Source of the DNA: Thermococcus sp. JdF3
GTDB lineage: Archaea; Methanobacteriota_B; Thermococci; Thermococcales; Thermococcaceae
DNA length: 64,000 nt
Direction: 5' to 3'
Assembly (NCBI RefSeq): GCF_012027495.1
Contig: NZ_SNUK01000003.1
Span: 248,001 to 312,000, forward strand
In this document: positions 36,616-44,617 of the stretch, piece by piece
How the letters are laid out: every line of letters begins with the position of its first letter
How positions within the stretch are numbered: the stretch's first letter is position 1
The notes under the pieces: generated by a model
The model's database searches: none
Seen by the model: only the letters and a program-made list of their open reading frames with translations
What the model was told of the DNA's origin: nothing
Program-made: the position numbers and the translations under genes

Positions 36616-36859
36616 TTTCAATCCTCCTGATTGGCTGCAGAATCCTTTCTCTGAGCCCATAAGGAAACATCCGGCATATCTCAGATGTCCTAAGGGGTGT
36701 ATTTTATCGTCCTCATGAGTCTCTGCAGTTAGATAGGTGCAAAGCTCTTTGGAAGAAATATTAAACTCTCTTCCGGCCTTTTTGACAGTTTGTTTATCCA
36801 TTTTTTGATTTCAGCTCTCATCGTCAATATTTTTAAGACGTTGAATTTAAGCTTTTTTG

Positions 36860-37582
36860 ATGATAAGAAGGGCAAGAATTGAGGATGGGAGTATTTTAGA
36901 AGAAATACATGCTGGAGAGCCTCCATGGGGCGATTTCAAGATTTACTTAAGAGCCATTAGGAACTCTGGTGGGGATGTATTTCTTTACGAAGATAAGGGA
37001 GAGATTGAACTGTTACCATTCAATGGGAAAGCACACATTCATGTTCTCTGGGTGCGGGAGGGGTGCAGGGGTAAGGGAATAGGCTCAAAGCTTTTGATGT
37101 TTGCCGAGGAATGGGCAAAGAAGCAAGGGCTGAAAGGACTAAGCGTCATCCCAGAAGACGGGAATGCAATGCAGTTTTATTGGAAAAACGGATTTAAATT
37201 TAAAGACTGGCAAGTGAAGGGCATAAAAGATGTTAAAGGATGCGACGTAGAAGTAGAGACATATCATGATGGCCCACCAAAGTTTCCAAATATTTCAGCC
37301 GTTTACACTTCAGGTCTTTTCCTTTGGAACCTCCACAAAAAAGCTTCCCGATTCAGATTTGCGGACTTTACAATACTTCTTGTTGATGAAGGAAGCTATG
37401 TAAATGCCGTTGTCTACGGAAGGAGACTCAACAAAGAGATTGTGGAAGTCATTGAGTGTCTTGCTGGAAAAATCGGAAAAAGATTATTCCTTCAGGTCTG
37501 GATGAACGATTGGAAGATTTTAGAGGGAGAAGGCTTTAGGGAAATCGGTAAGGTTGAATGGATGGAGAAGGTTTTCACTTAA
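36860..37582 (+). CDS. GNAT acetyltransferase with C-terminal extension
   Basis: A 240-aa protein with a GNAT domain in the first 140 residues: HIHVLWVREGCRGKGIGSKLLMFAEEW is the acetyl-CoA motif and QFYWKNGFKFKDW the terminal motif. The second half (VYTSGLFLWNLHKKASRFRF onward) may be a degenerate second domain. It is visibly AT-richer than its neighbours, suggesting recent acquisition. ATG at 36860 lies about 25 bp after a TATA element (ATATTTTTAAG), so leaderless. It overlaps the next, convergent GNAT gene by 8 bp. Confidence 0.8.
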   Translation: MIRRARIEDGSILEEIHAGEPPWGDFKIYLRAIRNSGGDVFLYEDKGEIELLPFNGKAHIHVLWVREGCRGKGIGSKLLMFAEEWAKKQGLKGLSVIPEDGNAMQFYWKNGFKFKDWQVKGIKDVKGCDVEVETYHDGPPKFPNISAVYTSGLFLWNLHKKASRFRFADFTILLVDEGSYVNAVVYGRRLNKEIVEVIECLAGKIGKRLFLQVWMNDWKILEGEGFREIGKVEWMEKVFT

Positions 37583-38195
37583 GCCACTCTTTTAATGCCC
37601 GGTTCATCATCCTTAAGAATTCTTCTTTAGTCCCTCCCTTTCTGTAGAACTCATCTAACAGCTCCATGAAACGCCTCTCTTCCTCCGTGAACTTCTCGCC
37701 CTTCCAGCGGAAGATTCTGAACCTCTCGCCAAGAAGCTCGACGGCGTGAAAGGCCGTGCGCCCCGAGGGCTTGAGGTCCTTCACGAGCTCGATGGTGTTT
37801 ATCGTGCCGTAGCCAAGCCTCTTCCAGAAGGCTACCGCGTCCTTGTCCTGGGGGAGAACGTAGAGGTAGAGGGCGTCGTCGTGCTCCTTCACCTCCTCCT
37901 CAGCCCTCTCAACGAGTACCCTCCCGATGCTCCTGCCCCGAAACTCCGGCCTGACGAAGAGCTCTTCAATCCAGAAGCAGCCCTCGCGCGAGGAGAGCCG
38001 TATGAAGCCCGCTGGTTCTCTTTCGTAGGCGAGAAAGATAACGTCGCCACGCCTGAAATAGCTCTCCGCTTCCTTCCTATAACTTTCCTCCTCGTCCGGC
38101 CTCCAGCCCTGCTTCCCCCTGAGCTCCTTGAAGAATTCGATGTAGAGCTCCTGGAAATCCGGAAGGTGTTCCTCATCGAGGCGAACTATCTCCAT
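37575..38195 (-). CDS. GNAT acetyltransferase
   Basis: A 206-aa GNAT protein with WIEELFVRPEFRGRSIGRVLVERAEEE as the acetyl-CoA motif and AVAFWKRLGYGTINT as the C-terminal motif. The last 60 residues are helical and charged (FTEEERRFMELLDEFYRKGG), an extension seen in some archaeal members. The substrate is unknown. It follows the M29 peptidase gene by about 13 bp on the same strand and may be co-transcribed. Confidence 0.85.
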   Translation of the reverse strand: MEIVRLDEEHLPDFQELYIEFFKELRGKQGWRPDEEESYRKEAESYFRRGDVIFLAYEREPAGFIRLSSREGCFWIEELFVRPEFRGRSIGRVLVERAEEEVKEHDDALYLYVLPQDKDAVAFWKRLGYGTINTIELVKDLKPSGRTAFHAVELLGERFRIFRWKGEKFTEEERRFMELLDEFYRKGGTKEEFLRMMNRALKEWLK

Positions 38196-38208
38196 CTTCC
38201 TGTCCCTC

Positions 38209-39234
38209 CTACAGTCTAAGCGTCCCCTCTTCCATCAGGGGCTCCCCGTCCACGAGCACAGTAGGGTTCATGACAACGAAGTCGATGTGGATTTCCGACT
38301 CGTTCGCTCCCCCGAGGTGCAGGTTGTGGCCGACCGCCACGTGAACCGTCCCAAGGGCCTTCTCATCGAACATCCTGAGGCCGAGGGGCTTTACCCCGGG
38401 GTTCAGCCCTATTCCAAACTCCGCTATAACATTCCCTCCAGGCGTTTCAATCCTCCCCCTGAGCTCATCGGCCTTTTCGCCCCCTATGGAGATGACCTTA
38501 CCTCTATGAAACTCCAGCTCCAGACCCTCGTGGGGAAGGACGAGCCGCCCTGAGGCGGAGCTCTCTATGGGGGCTATGTAAACCTCCCCCGCTGGAATCT
38601 CGACCTCGCACTCCTTACGCTTCAACCGACAGTCGCGGAGCGTCCCGTCTTCAAGGCCTGGCTTTCTCCCCTCAACGCTGAACCTCAGATGTGTGCCGTT
38701 TTCGTCTGTTATAAGAACCTCCTTCGCCCCATTGAGTCTCTCTGCCACAATAAGCCCGAGCTCGCGCATCCGAACGTAGTCCACGTCTACTGCGGAGATG
38801 AACTCTAGGAGGTATTCACTGGGCTTTATCCCTTCCTCCTCAAGCCACGCCGGCGGGGGAAGGTTCACGAGGAGCGTCGGCACCTTCTCCTCCTGCAGGA
38901 GGCCATATATAGAGTCCCAGAAGGAGAAGACCTTCTCCTGAACGTTCTCGGATAGATCATCGACGGCCGTGTACTGGGAGAGCCATATCACGACGTCAGC
39001 TTTCCCGAGGATGCCGGCAACGCTTTCTGAAGGCTTTTCTGGAAAGTCGCTTACCAGGGAGTCGTTGAAACTCCAGAGGAATGGGAGCGCGCCAACGCGG
39101 ATGGCCTCCTCAGCCAGCAGGCTGGCGAAGTTCCTGTTGTGTGCCCCGTGGATTATCAGCACCGATTCACCTGTCCTAACAAGCGCCGAGTCCTTGATTA
39201 TGCACCCGGCGGCGCTCCTGAGACTGTTCTCCAT
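38209..39234 (-). CDS. M29-like aminopeptidase (leucyl aminopeptidase, thermophilic type)
   Basis: About 341 residues, resembling the M29 metallopeptidases. Visible landmarks are the N-terminal GESVLIIHG, the IVAERLNGAKEVLITDENGTHLRF segment, IPAGEVYIAPIESSASGRLVLP with a candidate metal glutamate, AEFGIGLNP, and the H-rich end VAVGHNLHLGGANESEIHIDFVV. Such enzymes release N-terminal residues from peptides. ATG at 39234 follows AGGTGTTTG and is preferred over the GTG at 39243. It lies between two GNAT genes on the same strand. Confidence 0.85.
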   Translation of the reverse strand: MENSLRSAAGCIIKDSALVRTGESVLIIHGAHNRNFASLLAEEAIRVGALPFLWSFNDSLVSDFPEKPSESVAGILGKADVVIWLSQYTAVDDLSENVQEKVFSFWDSIYGLLQEEKVPTLLVNLPPPAWLEEEGIKPSEYLLEFISAVDVDYVRMRELGLIVAERLNGAKEVLITDENGTHLRFSVEGRKPGLEDGTLRDCRLKRKECEVEIPAGEVYIAPIESSASGRLVLPHEGLELEFHRGKVISIGGEKADELRGRIETPGGNVIAEFGIGLNPGVKPLGLRMFDEKALGTVHVAVGHNLHLGGANESEIHIDFVVMNPTVLVDGEPLMEEGTLRL

Positions 39235-39243
39235 CTCAAACAC

Positions 39244-40056
39244 CTAAACCAGCTTTTTCCTGAATACCAGCACGTTAGGCTCCTCGGTCTCGTCCCAGAG
39301 GAAGAGGCCGAGCCTCTTCAGTCCCGGCAGGAGGGGCTTAACACCGCTCGGGAGCATTAGGTCGAACTCTTCCCATCCCCTCTCCCGTGCGACCCAGGCC
39401 ATCGCTGGAAGGGTGGCCTTGAGCGTCGCGAGACCGACGTCCAGAGGCGTGAAGGTCGCTCCCTCCTTCGGGACCAAAAAGCGGAAGCCGTTGATGTCGT
39501 AGAGCTCGGCGTTTACCCTAATCCACTCTAAAGCTTCCTCACTCCTGTGGACGAACTTCCAGCCGACGGGAACGGTGCCGAGCGTCAGATCCTCAAGGGT
39601 CGGCTCTACCCGCTCCGGCTCCTCCGGCTCGAAGCTTTCAGTTTTGGCCCCGAAGACGAAGAACCTAGCCCTCACGTGGAAGCCCGTTCTCTCGGCCATC
39701 GAAATGCTCTCGCGGTTGATGAAGTAGGTGGCGAACTCCAGGGCCTCGACCTTACCCTCCCTTGCGAGCCTCTCGCCCAGTTCAAGCATAAAGCCGTGGA
39801 GCTTCCTCCCGTAGCCCCTACCTCTATAATCCGGGTGAACCCTCAGTCCCTCCAGCCAGCCGACCTTTCCCGGGAGAAGCGTCAGCTTCGCCGTGCCGAT
39901 TACCTTTCCATCAACCTCCAACACGTAAAAACCGCCATCGCTAAGCCACTCGTCAAAAACTCTTGCCAGGTAGTCTTCTCCGCCCCACGTGAGCCTTGAA
40001 ATCTCCTCGATGAAGGGTCTATCTTCAGGCCTTGCCTCGCGGATGAAGGGTTCCAT
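39244..40056 (-). CDS. Two-part GNAT acetyltransferase
   Basis: A 270-aa protein with a full GNAT domain (about 1-140): WLEGLRVHPDYRGRGYGRKLHGFMLEL binds acetyl-CoA, and ISMAERTGFHVRARFFVFG closes the domain. The second half (WKFVHRSEEALEWIRVNAEL, PAMAWVARERGWEEFDLML) is a second, divergent domain without the motif. The stop adjoins the M29 gene. A TATA-like palindrome CCTTAAAAGG (about 40085-40094) is about 30 bp upstream of the ATG. Confidence 0.83.
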   Translation of the reverse strand: MEPFIREARPEDRPFIEEISRLTWGGEDYLARVFDEWLSDGGFYVLEVDGKVIGTAKLTLLPGKVGWLEGLRVHPDYRGRGYGRKLHGFMLELGERLAREGKVEALEFATYFINRESISMAERTGFHVRARFFVFGAKTESFEPEEPERVEPTLEDLTLGTVPVGWKFVHRSEEALEWIRVNAELYDINGFRFLVPKEGATFTPLDVGLATLKATLPAMAWVARERGWEEFDLMLPSGVKPLLPGLKRLGLFLWDETEEPNVLVFRKKLV

Positions 40057-40273
40057 GATATCACCGGTACTGCTTGAGGGAAACCTTTTAAGGTTCTTTC
40101 GTTATTACGAGTGGTGGTGTTAATGAGGTGTGTTGCTTCCTTCTGAACGATGAGCGGGCCGGGTGTTTTCGGCCTAACCGGTTCCCATCACTCGATAAGC
40201 TTGTCTCTGGATTGGACAGTGCATTTGGCCGTGGAGATTAAACTGCTCACCTCTGACCGGAAAGGCTAAATGA

Positions 40274-40292
40274 TTGACCACTCTATGGACAA
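40274..40292 (+). promoter_or_regulatory. Palindromic operator candidate at the regulator gene start
   Basis: TTGACCA-ctcta-TGGACAA is an inverted repeat with one mismatch per arm, ending three bases before the ATG at 40295. A weak TATA-like GGCTAAAT (40264) lies upstream. A similar motif, TTGACCACACTAATG, recurs at 40713, just before the next gene. Autoregulation by the winged-helix protein is the natural reading. Confidence 0.55.
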
Positions 40293-40294
40293 TC

Positions 40295-40735
40295 ATGCCC
40301 GATGAAGACCTTGCCAGGGAAGTCCAGGAGCTCAGGAAGGCACTTGAGGAGCTCAGGGAGAGCTTCGCCGTCGTTTCCCAGATGGCGCAGGCCTATCTGA
40401 GGCTCATCAACATATACGCCCAGTACGGTGGGCTCAGCATAGACCTAGTCGTTCCGGAGGTCAGGAGCGACCCGATAGCGCGTGAAATAGTCCGGATTCT
40501 CTTCGACCTGAAGAGGGCCAACGTGAGTCAGATAGCGCGGGAGCTGAAGGGGAGGCGCGGAAAGGCCTCGCGGAACACCGTTAGGGCGAAGCTGGCCGAG
40601 CTGAGGGAGATGGGCATCGTTGTCGAGGCTCCCGGCGAGAGGGGGAAGGTCTACGCCCTTTCCCGCGAAGTGGTCAAAAAGTGGCTCGAAATGATCGGAA
40701 TGCCAATTAGGCTTGACCACACTAATGATTATTGA
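40295..40735 (+). CDS. Winged-helix transcriptional regulator with N-terminal coiled coil
   Basis: A 146-aa protein. Residues 1-35 are a coiled coil (LAREVQELRKALEELRES), and residues 65-130 form a winged helix: REIVRILFDLKRANVSQIARELKG, then SRNTVRAKLAELREMGIVVEAPGERGKVYALS. This looks like an MarR/ArsR-type DNA-binding repressor with a dimerising coil. It is first in a probable three-gene operon with two unknown helical proteins. The start lies next to its own operator candidate, and no ribosome binding site is present, so probably leaderless. Confidence 0.78.
   Translation: MPDEDLAREVQELRKALEELRESFAVVSQMAQAYLRLINIYAQYGGLSIDLVVPEVRSDPIAREIVRILFDLKRANVSQIARELKGRRGKASRNTVRAKLAELREMGIVVEAPGERGKVYALSREVVKKWLEMIGMPIRLDHTNDY
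40713..40731 (+). promoter_or_regulatory. Second operator-like motif before the downstream gene
   Basis: TTGACCACACTAATGATTA lies in the last codons of the regulator and matches the first half of the site at 40274 (TTGACCAC-CTA-TG). The second arm is degenerate. It lies just upstream of the ribosome binding site GAGGTGG of the next gene, so might give that gene its own control. Confidence 0.4.
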
Positions 40736-40745
40736 GGTGGTTGAT

Positions 40746-41234
40746 ATGGTGGATGAAAAGGTAGGAACCCCGAAGAAACTGGAGGAGCTCCTCGACGAGC
40801 TGGTCGAGGGGATAAGGAACGCCCAGAGTGTGGAGGAGGTAGAGGTTCTCAAGAAGAAGGCAGAGGTCGTGGAGGACCTCATCGAGGCCTACGAGGGCGA
40901 CAGGGACCTCGACAAGATACCGGCCCTCATGGATAAGGTTGGCGACATGATGGAGGACATTCTCCAGCCCCTCAAGGAGCTCCTCAACGAGCTCTACAGC
41001 CCGGAGAGGGTTGAGGCGATGGGGAAGAGCGTGGCCGAGTTCTACAAGAACCTGGCCGAGGCCGGAATGGACAGGGATGCGGCCCTTGAGCTGACGAAGG
41101 AGTATATGGACGCGATAAACCCCGGTAAGAAGCTCATGGAGATGCTGGGTGAATTGGTGGGCAAAGGCGGCCACGGCCACTGGACGATGATGCAGGGATT
41201 CCAACCCAAAAAGCCTGAGAACGGGGAGGAGTGA
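40746..41234 (+). CDS. Unknown all-helical protein
   Basis: A 162-aa acidic protein that looks entirely helical, for example KLEELLDELVEGIRNAQSVEE and VGDMMEDILQPLKELLNELY. There is no membrane segment or catalytic motif. The end GKGGHGHWTMMQGFQPKKPE is glycine- and histidine-rich and could bind a metal, though this is speculative. Middle gene of the regulator operon; ATG follows GAGGTGGTTGAT, and the next gene starts within its stop codon region. Confidence 0.65.
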   Translation: MVDEKVGTPKKLEELLDELVEGIRNAQSVEEVEVLKKKAEVVEDLIEAYEGDRDLDKIPALMDKVGDMMEDILQPLKELLNELYSPERVEAMGKSVAEFYKNLAEAGMDRDAALELTKEYMDAINPGKKLMEMLGELVGKGGHGHWTMMQGFQPKKPENGEE

Positions 41235-41446
41235 GCTTGAAGGGCCTCCTTCACTTTTTTCTTCGACTGCCTGTGATAGCGTTCAGGATGGCGGGCATAG
41301 TTGGAGTGGCAAATCGGGCGAAGCGCGGCTTTAAACGGGCGCTTCTGGATGGAGGTCTCCCAACCGACGTCGTCGATGAGCTGGTAGAGCACTTTGACCC
41401 CTCGGCACCGCTCAGGGAGACACTTTTCAGGTTTTCCAGGAAATAG
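41231..41446 (+). CDS. Small basic protein, last gene of the regulator operon
   Basis: A 71-aa protein starting with GTG that overlaps the stop of the previous gene (GTGA). An N-terminal hydrophobic stretch (LLHFFLRLPVIAFRMAGIVGVA) could be an amphipathic or membrane helix, followed by a basic part (NRAKRGFKRALL) and an acidic tail. No family recognised. Translational coupling to the helical protein suggests a joint function. Confidence 0.6.
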   Translation: MSLKGLLHFFLRLPVIAFRMAGIVGVANRAKRGFKRALLDGGLPTDVVDELVEHFDPSAPLRETLFRFSRK

Positions 41447-41459
41447 CCGCCTCCCCCAC

Positions 41460-43349
41460 TCACTCCCACATTGCCCCGGCGGAGGTTTTGACACCCGGCT
41501 TGTCCCCGTAGAGCAGTATCAGGACGTCCATGTCCCCGTAGGTGGAGATCTCGATGTAAACCGCTTTCCCGCTTTTCTCGAAGAGGTCATTGGCCACCAA
41601 GTGTCTCCTCTCATCGTGGGAGGGAAGCTCGACGTAGTCCCTCTCCACCCACCCCGTTTCGAGGAACGCTTTCTTGAGCTGGAAGTAGACTTCCATGCCG
41701 AGCCGGGCAGGATAGAACAGCACCACCGCTTTCGTGTCACCTGAGGCGTTCCCCTCCAGCTTGTATATGTACCCCTCGAACCTCAGTCCGGCCTTTTCCG
41801 TCCAGTTCCAGGGCCTCACGTCGTTCCTCAGTTTGCCGAAGGAGAGCAGCGCACCTGGACTTGCTTCGCCCGTGCCGACCACGTGCCAGAAGAAGTCGCT
41901 GGTCGAGTACCTGGGCTTCTTGACGACGATCGCGAGGTAGTGGTTGTAGCGGTACTGGACGAAGGCCGTTAGGGTGTCTGAATCCCGGGCGAAGGTCCTC
42001 GCGTAGGGTTCCCTTCCGTCGTCGGTTCTCTCCCAGCCTTCAGCCAGGAGCTTTTCGGTCAGCTCGTCGAGGGCTTTGAGGTAAGCGGTGGCGTTCGGAT
42101 AGACGAGGAACATGAACTCGACGTCGGCAGTTCTTCCGCTGTACCAGGCTGCCGCCGGGACATCGGGGATATCCACAAAGTCCGCCGTGATGTTGAACTC
42201 CTTCCTGAGGCCATCGAGGACCCTCGATATCACCGTTTCAGGTCTCACGCCCCTTTCGCTGACCGGCCTGAAAACGCCCCCTGGCACCTCTGTCCCCCGC
42301 TCGAAGGATAGCCCCTCCGTCGGGTCTCCTTCGGACCACAGGTCGTTTACGATGGCTTTGACCTCTCTGGACTTCCCGAGCAGGAGGGCAACGCGCTCCA
42401 GGCCGGCGATCCTCGCCAGCTCTATGTAGGCCCCCGTGTCGTTGGCCTCGACGTAGTCGCTCGCCACGAGATGTCCCGCCGGATCCCGGGTGTTTGTGTT
42501 GATGTACTCACCCTCAACCCAGCCGTTCCTGAGAAACGCCTCCTTGAGCTGGAGGTAAACCTCCCTCCCCTCACGGGGCCGGTAGACGAGAAAAACCGCG
42601 CTGACGTTGGTTCCCTTAACCTTCCCCTCGAGGGCGTCCAGGTAGCCCGAAAACTTCAGACCCCTCTCCTCACTCCATTTCTCCGCGATCACTTTGACCT
42701 GCAGGAAGGGGCCGAGAACCTTGCCGGGGCTGGGTCCGTAAGCGATGGCACTCTCCAGGAACCCCGAGAGTTTTTCCCTCCTTTCTTCTGTGCTCCCCCC
42801 GGTGACTCTCGCCACGGTCAGGACGTAAAAGTAACGTTCGTAGAATGGGAACACCATGTAGGTCTCGTTTCTCTTCTCCCAGAAGACCTCCCCGTCTCCC
42901 TGCTGAAATCCGTTCTCCTGCAGGAGTTTTACAACATGTTCCTGGGCCTCCCCTGCGGCGGTTGAATTGGGATAAACAAAGAGGCCGAACTCGGTGCCGT
43001 TCGCCGTTCCGGTAAAGCTTGAGAGGCTCCTCTGAGGTTGGGGTATGCTCACCCTCCCCTCGGTGACGTTGTACCGTTTCGATAAATTGGAGACGACGTC
43101 AAGGATCGCGTACTCCGGCGGGTATGCGAACCAGTCCATTGTTTTCGGTTCGAATGTTCCCCCCGGAAACGTGGCTTTTACAGCCTCCGGAGGGGAAATG
43201 TTCATGGGGGGTCCATGTTCTCCACTTTTGAAGGCCGTTTCCGTTTCAGGGCTTCCGGTTTCTTCTCCAGGCGGACCGTTGATGCATCCGCTGGACGTTG
43301 TGATCAGAATTATGAGGATGAATGAAACAATAATTTCGACGCGCCTCAT
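41460..43349 (-). CDS. Lipoprotein with internal tandem duplication
   Basis: A 629-aa lipoprotein with lipobox SSGC (C22) and an acidic, E/T/G-rich linker. The body has two homologous halves: each has a PGG-F-P start, an EF-LFVYPN-TA segment (FGLFVYPNSTA and FMFLVYPNATA), an A-V-FY/LVY and EVY-QLK-AF-GWVE block (EVYLQLKEAFLRNGWVE and EVYFQLKKAFLETGWVE), and a HLVA-D end. No catalytic motif is seen and the family is not one I recognise. It is exposed on the outer face of the membrane, role unknown. ATG at 43349 is preferred over an upstream codon at 43379. Confidence 0.75.
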   Translation of the reverse strand: MRRVEIIVSFILIILITTSSGCINGPPGEETGSPETETAFKSGEHGPPMNISPPEAVKATFPGGTFEPKTMDWFAYPPEYAILDVVSNLSKRYNVTEGRVSIPQPQRSLSSFTGTANGTEFGLFVYPNSTAAGEAQEHVVKLLQENGFQQGDGEVFWEKRNETYMVFPFYERYFYVLTVARVTGGSTEERREKLSGFLESAIAYGPSPGKVLGPFLQVKVIAEKWSEERGLKFSGYLDALEGKVKGTNVSAVFLVYRPREGREVYLQLKEAFLRNGWVEGEYINTNTRDPAGHLVASDYVEANDTGAYIELARIAGLERVALLLGKSREVKAIVNDLWSEGDPTEGLSFERGTEVPGGVFRPVSERGVRPETVISRVLDGLRKEFNITADFVDIPDVPAAAWYSGRTADVEFMFLVYPNATAYLKALDELTEKLLAEGWERTDDGREPYARTFARDSDTLTAFVQYRYNHYLAIVVKKPRYSTSDFFWHVVGTGEASPGALLSFGKLRNDVRPWNWTEKAGLRFEGYIYKLEGNASGDTKAVVLFYPARLGMEVYFQLKKAFLETGWVERDYVELPSHDERRHLVANDLFEKSGKAVYIEISTYGDMDVLILLYGDKPGVKTSAGAMWE

Positions 43350-43375
43350 GGGGGATCCCCGGAGATTTTTGGATT

Positions 43376-43765
43376 TCAAATTATAAGTATTTTTTCCCTT
43401 GCAAGTTGTCCAAGGATTGGCATCCGTCCGGGTTCCTTCTGAGCCTCTCGTAAATCAGCTCGTCGATGTATCTCCCGTCGCTCCATACGTGCTCCCTCAG
43501 CCTGCCAGTTAATCCAGTTGAAGCCCGCCACACCGACTGGCTTTTCTTCCTCGTTCTCCACAACCCCAAACATCGGGGCTTTGTCCCAGTTCTTTTTCAA
43601 ATCCCCGTAGAACTCCTCTTCTTGCTCGGGGAGGGTGAAGTGGGCCGAGTTGAGGAGGTATCTGACCGTGCTCCTGTCGTTAAACCAATCCCAGCTTTTC
43701 TTTAAGTCCTCACGGAGGAGTACTGCGAGCGAGACCTTTTTTCCTCTGAGGATTACCGGGCGCAT
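43376..43765 (-). pseudogene. RimJ-type GNAT acetyltransferase with internal deletion and frameshift
   Basis: The gene starts well (GAGGTGATTCT before ATG) and reads MRPVILRGKKVSLAVLLRED to GVAGFNWINWQAEG. The expected central half of the fold, with the acetyl-CoA-binding loop, is missing; the C-terminal family end GRLREHVWSDGRYIDELIYE appears directly afterwards in another frame (about 43450-43510). So roughly 45 codons, plus a base, have been lost. The open frame that continues in the first register (to KILII) is meaningless. Confidence 0.75.
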
Positions 43766-43774
43766 AGAATCACC

Positions 43775-44431
43775 TCACAAAACCATGCTGGTCAGCCATA
43801 TGAAAATCGGGACTTTGAGGCTTTTGGTCTTTTTGGCCGAGATGTACATCAGGAGCGCGAAAATCGTCATATAAACCCCGAGAAGGAGCGCTTCGATGGA
43901 AGAAGTAACTACGATGTTGAGGGCGTGAGCGGAACCCCATAGAACGGTGGGCAGGAGAACGGCAAACCTTTCGTTGCCCAGCTTCAGCGAGCCAGCGTAG
44001 AGGAGGTTAACGGAGAGGATTTCGAGGAGATAATAAACGTACTCCGACGCCAGCGAGGCGAGGGCAAGCCATGTGCTCTGGGAAATCCCGAGGTGGTAGT
44101 GAAACTCCCGGAGAATCTGGGGGTAATAGTCTTTGAGATACACTACCTCAATCGCAAGGATAGCAACGATGATAACCGTCGAGTACTTCAGCTCCCTCCA
44201 CCCAAACTTTCCGGTGGTTAGATCGAGAAAGCTGAGGTTGAGCCACCTGAGAAGGACACATAAGGCCAGGATTCTCAGGCAGTTTATCGTCCACACCTTT
44301 GAGACGTATATGGACGAGCTCTGAGAAATCCAGGAACCGGTTATCGATTTAAAAACCCACGCTACTCCAATCTCAAGGCCCCAGATAACGAAGACGAACC
44401 AGGCGAGGGCGAAGAGGACGAGCTTCCTCAT
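43775..44431 (-). CDS. CPBP-family-like membrane protein
   Basis: A 218-aa protein with about six helices. Near the end, SEYVYYLLEILSVNLLYAG and TVLWGSAHALNIV recall the CPBP intramembrane protease motifs (a glutamate-containing helix and an F/W-x-x-x-H helix). The canonical EExxxR is not complete, so protease activity is uncertain. The ATG follows GGTGGGAAA. It is next to the deleted GNAT gene on the same strand. Confidence 0.65.
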   Translation of the reverse strand: MRKLVLFALAWFVFVIWGLEIGVAWVFKSITGSWISQSSSIYVSKVWTINCLRILALCVLLRWLNLSFLDLTTGKFGWRELKYSTVIIVAILAIEVVYLKDYYPQILREFHYHLGISQSTWLALASLASEYVYYLLEILSVNLLYAGSLKLGNERFAVLLPTVLWGSAHALNIVVTSSIEALLLGVYMTIFALLMYISAKKTKSLKVPIFIWLTSMVL

Positions 44432-44501
44432 TTTCCCACCAGAGATAACAATGCAAAATGGTTTTAAATTTTTCCTATGAAGTTGTTTTCAGTGGTGGGG
44501 A

Positions 44502-44606
44502 ATGGAGAGATGGATACGGGGAGTCTTCCTAACGGTCTCACTGGCCTTTCTGATCCTCTCCAACCGCTTCGTTAACTCGGTAGAATTCAGGGGCTGGTTG
44601 TTCTGA
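44502..44606 (+). CDS. 34-residue single-helix membrane peptide
   Basis: A short frame reading MERWIRGVFLTVSLAFLILS and then NRFVNSVEFRGWLF. It has one hydrophobic helix (about 8-20) with a basic start. It is preceded by GTGGTGGGGA at good distance and by a TATA-like GTTTTAAATTTTT (44460) some 35 bp upstream, so all expression signals are present. No known family. Divergent from the CPBP-like gene. Confidence 0.55.
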   Translation: MERWIRGVFLTVSLAFLILSNRFVNSVEFRGWLF

Positions 44607-44617
44607 TATCGTGATTA

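Noticed and set aside
36616-36801. Upstream extension of the frameshifted GNAT frame (starting MDKQTVKKAG)
   Set aside because: The perfect AGGAGG before ATG 36615 marks the real start. The extension reads plausibly but shows no ribosome binding site or family.
40120-40175. C/D-box sRNA-like pattern (TAATGAG, CTGA, CGATGAG, CTAA)
   Set aside because: Three of the four boxes deviate from consensus by one base, and no terminal stem forms around them.
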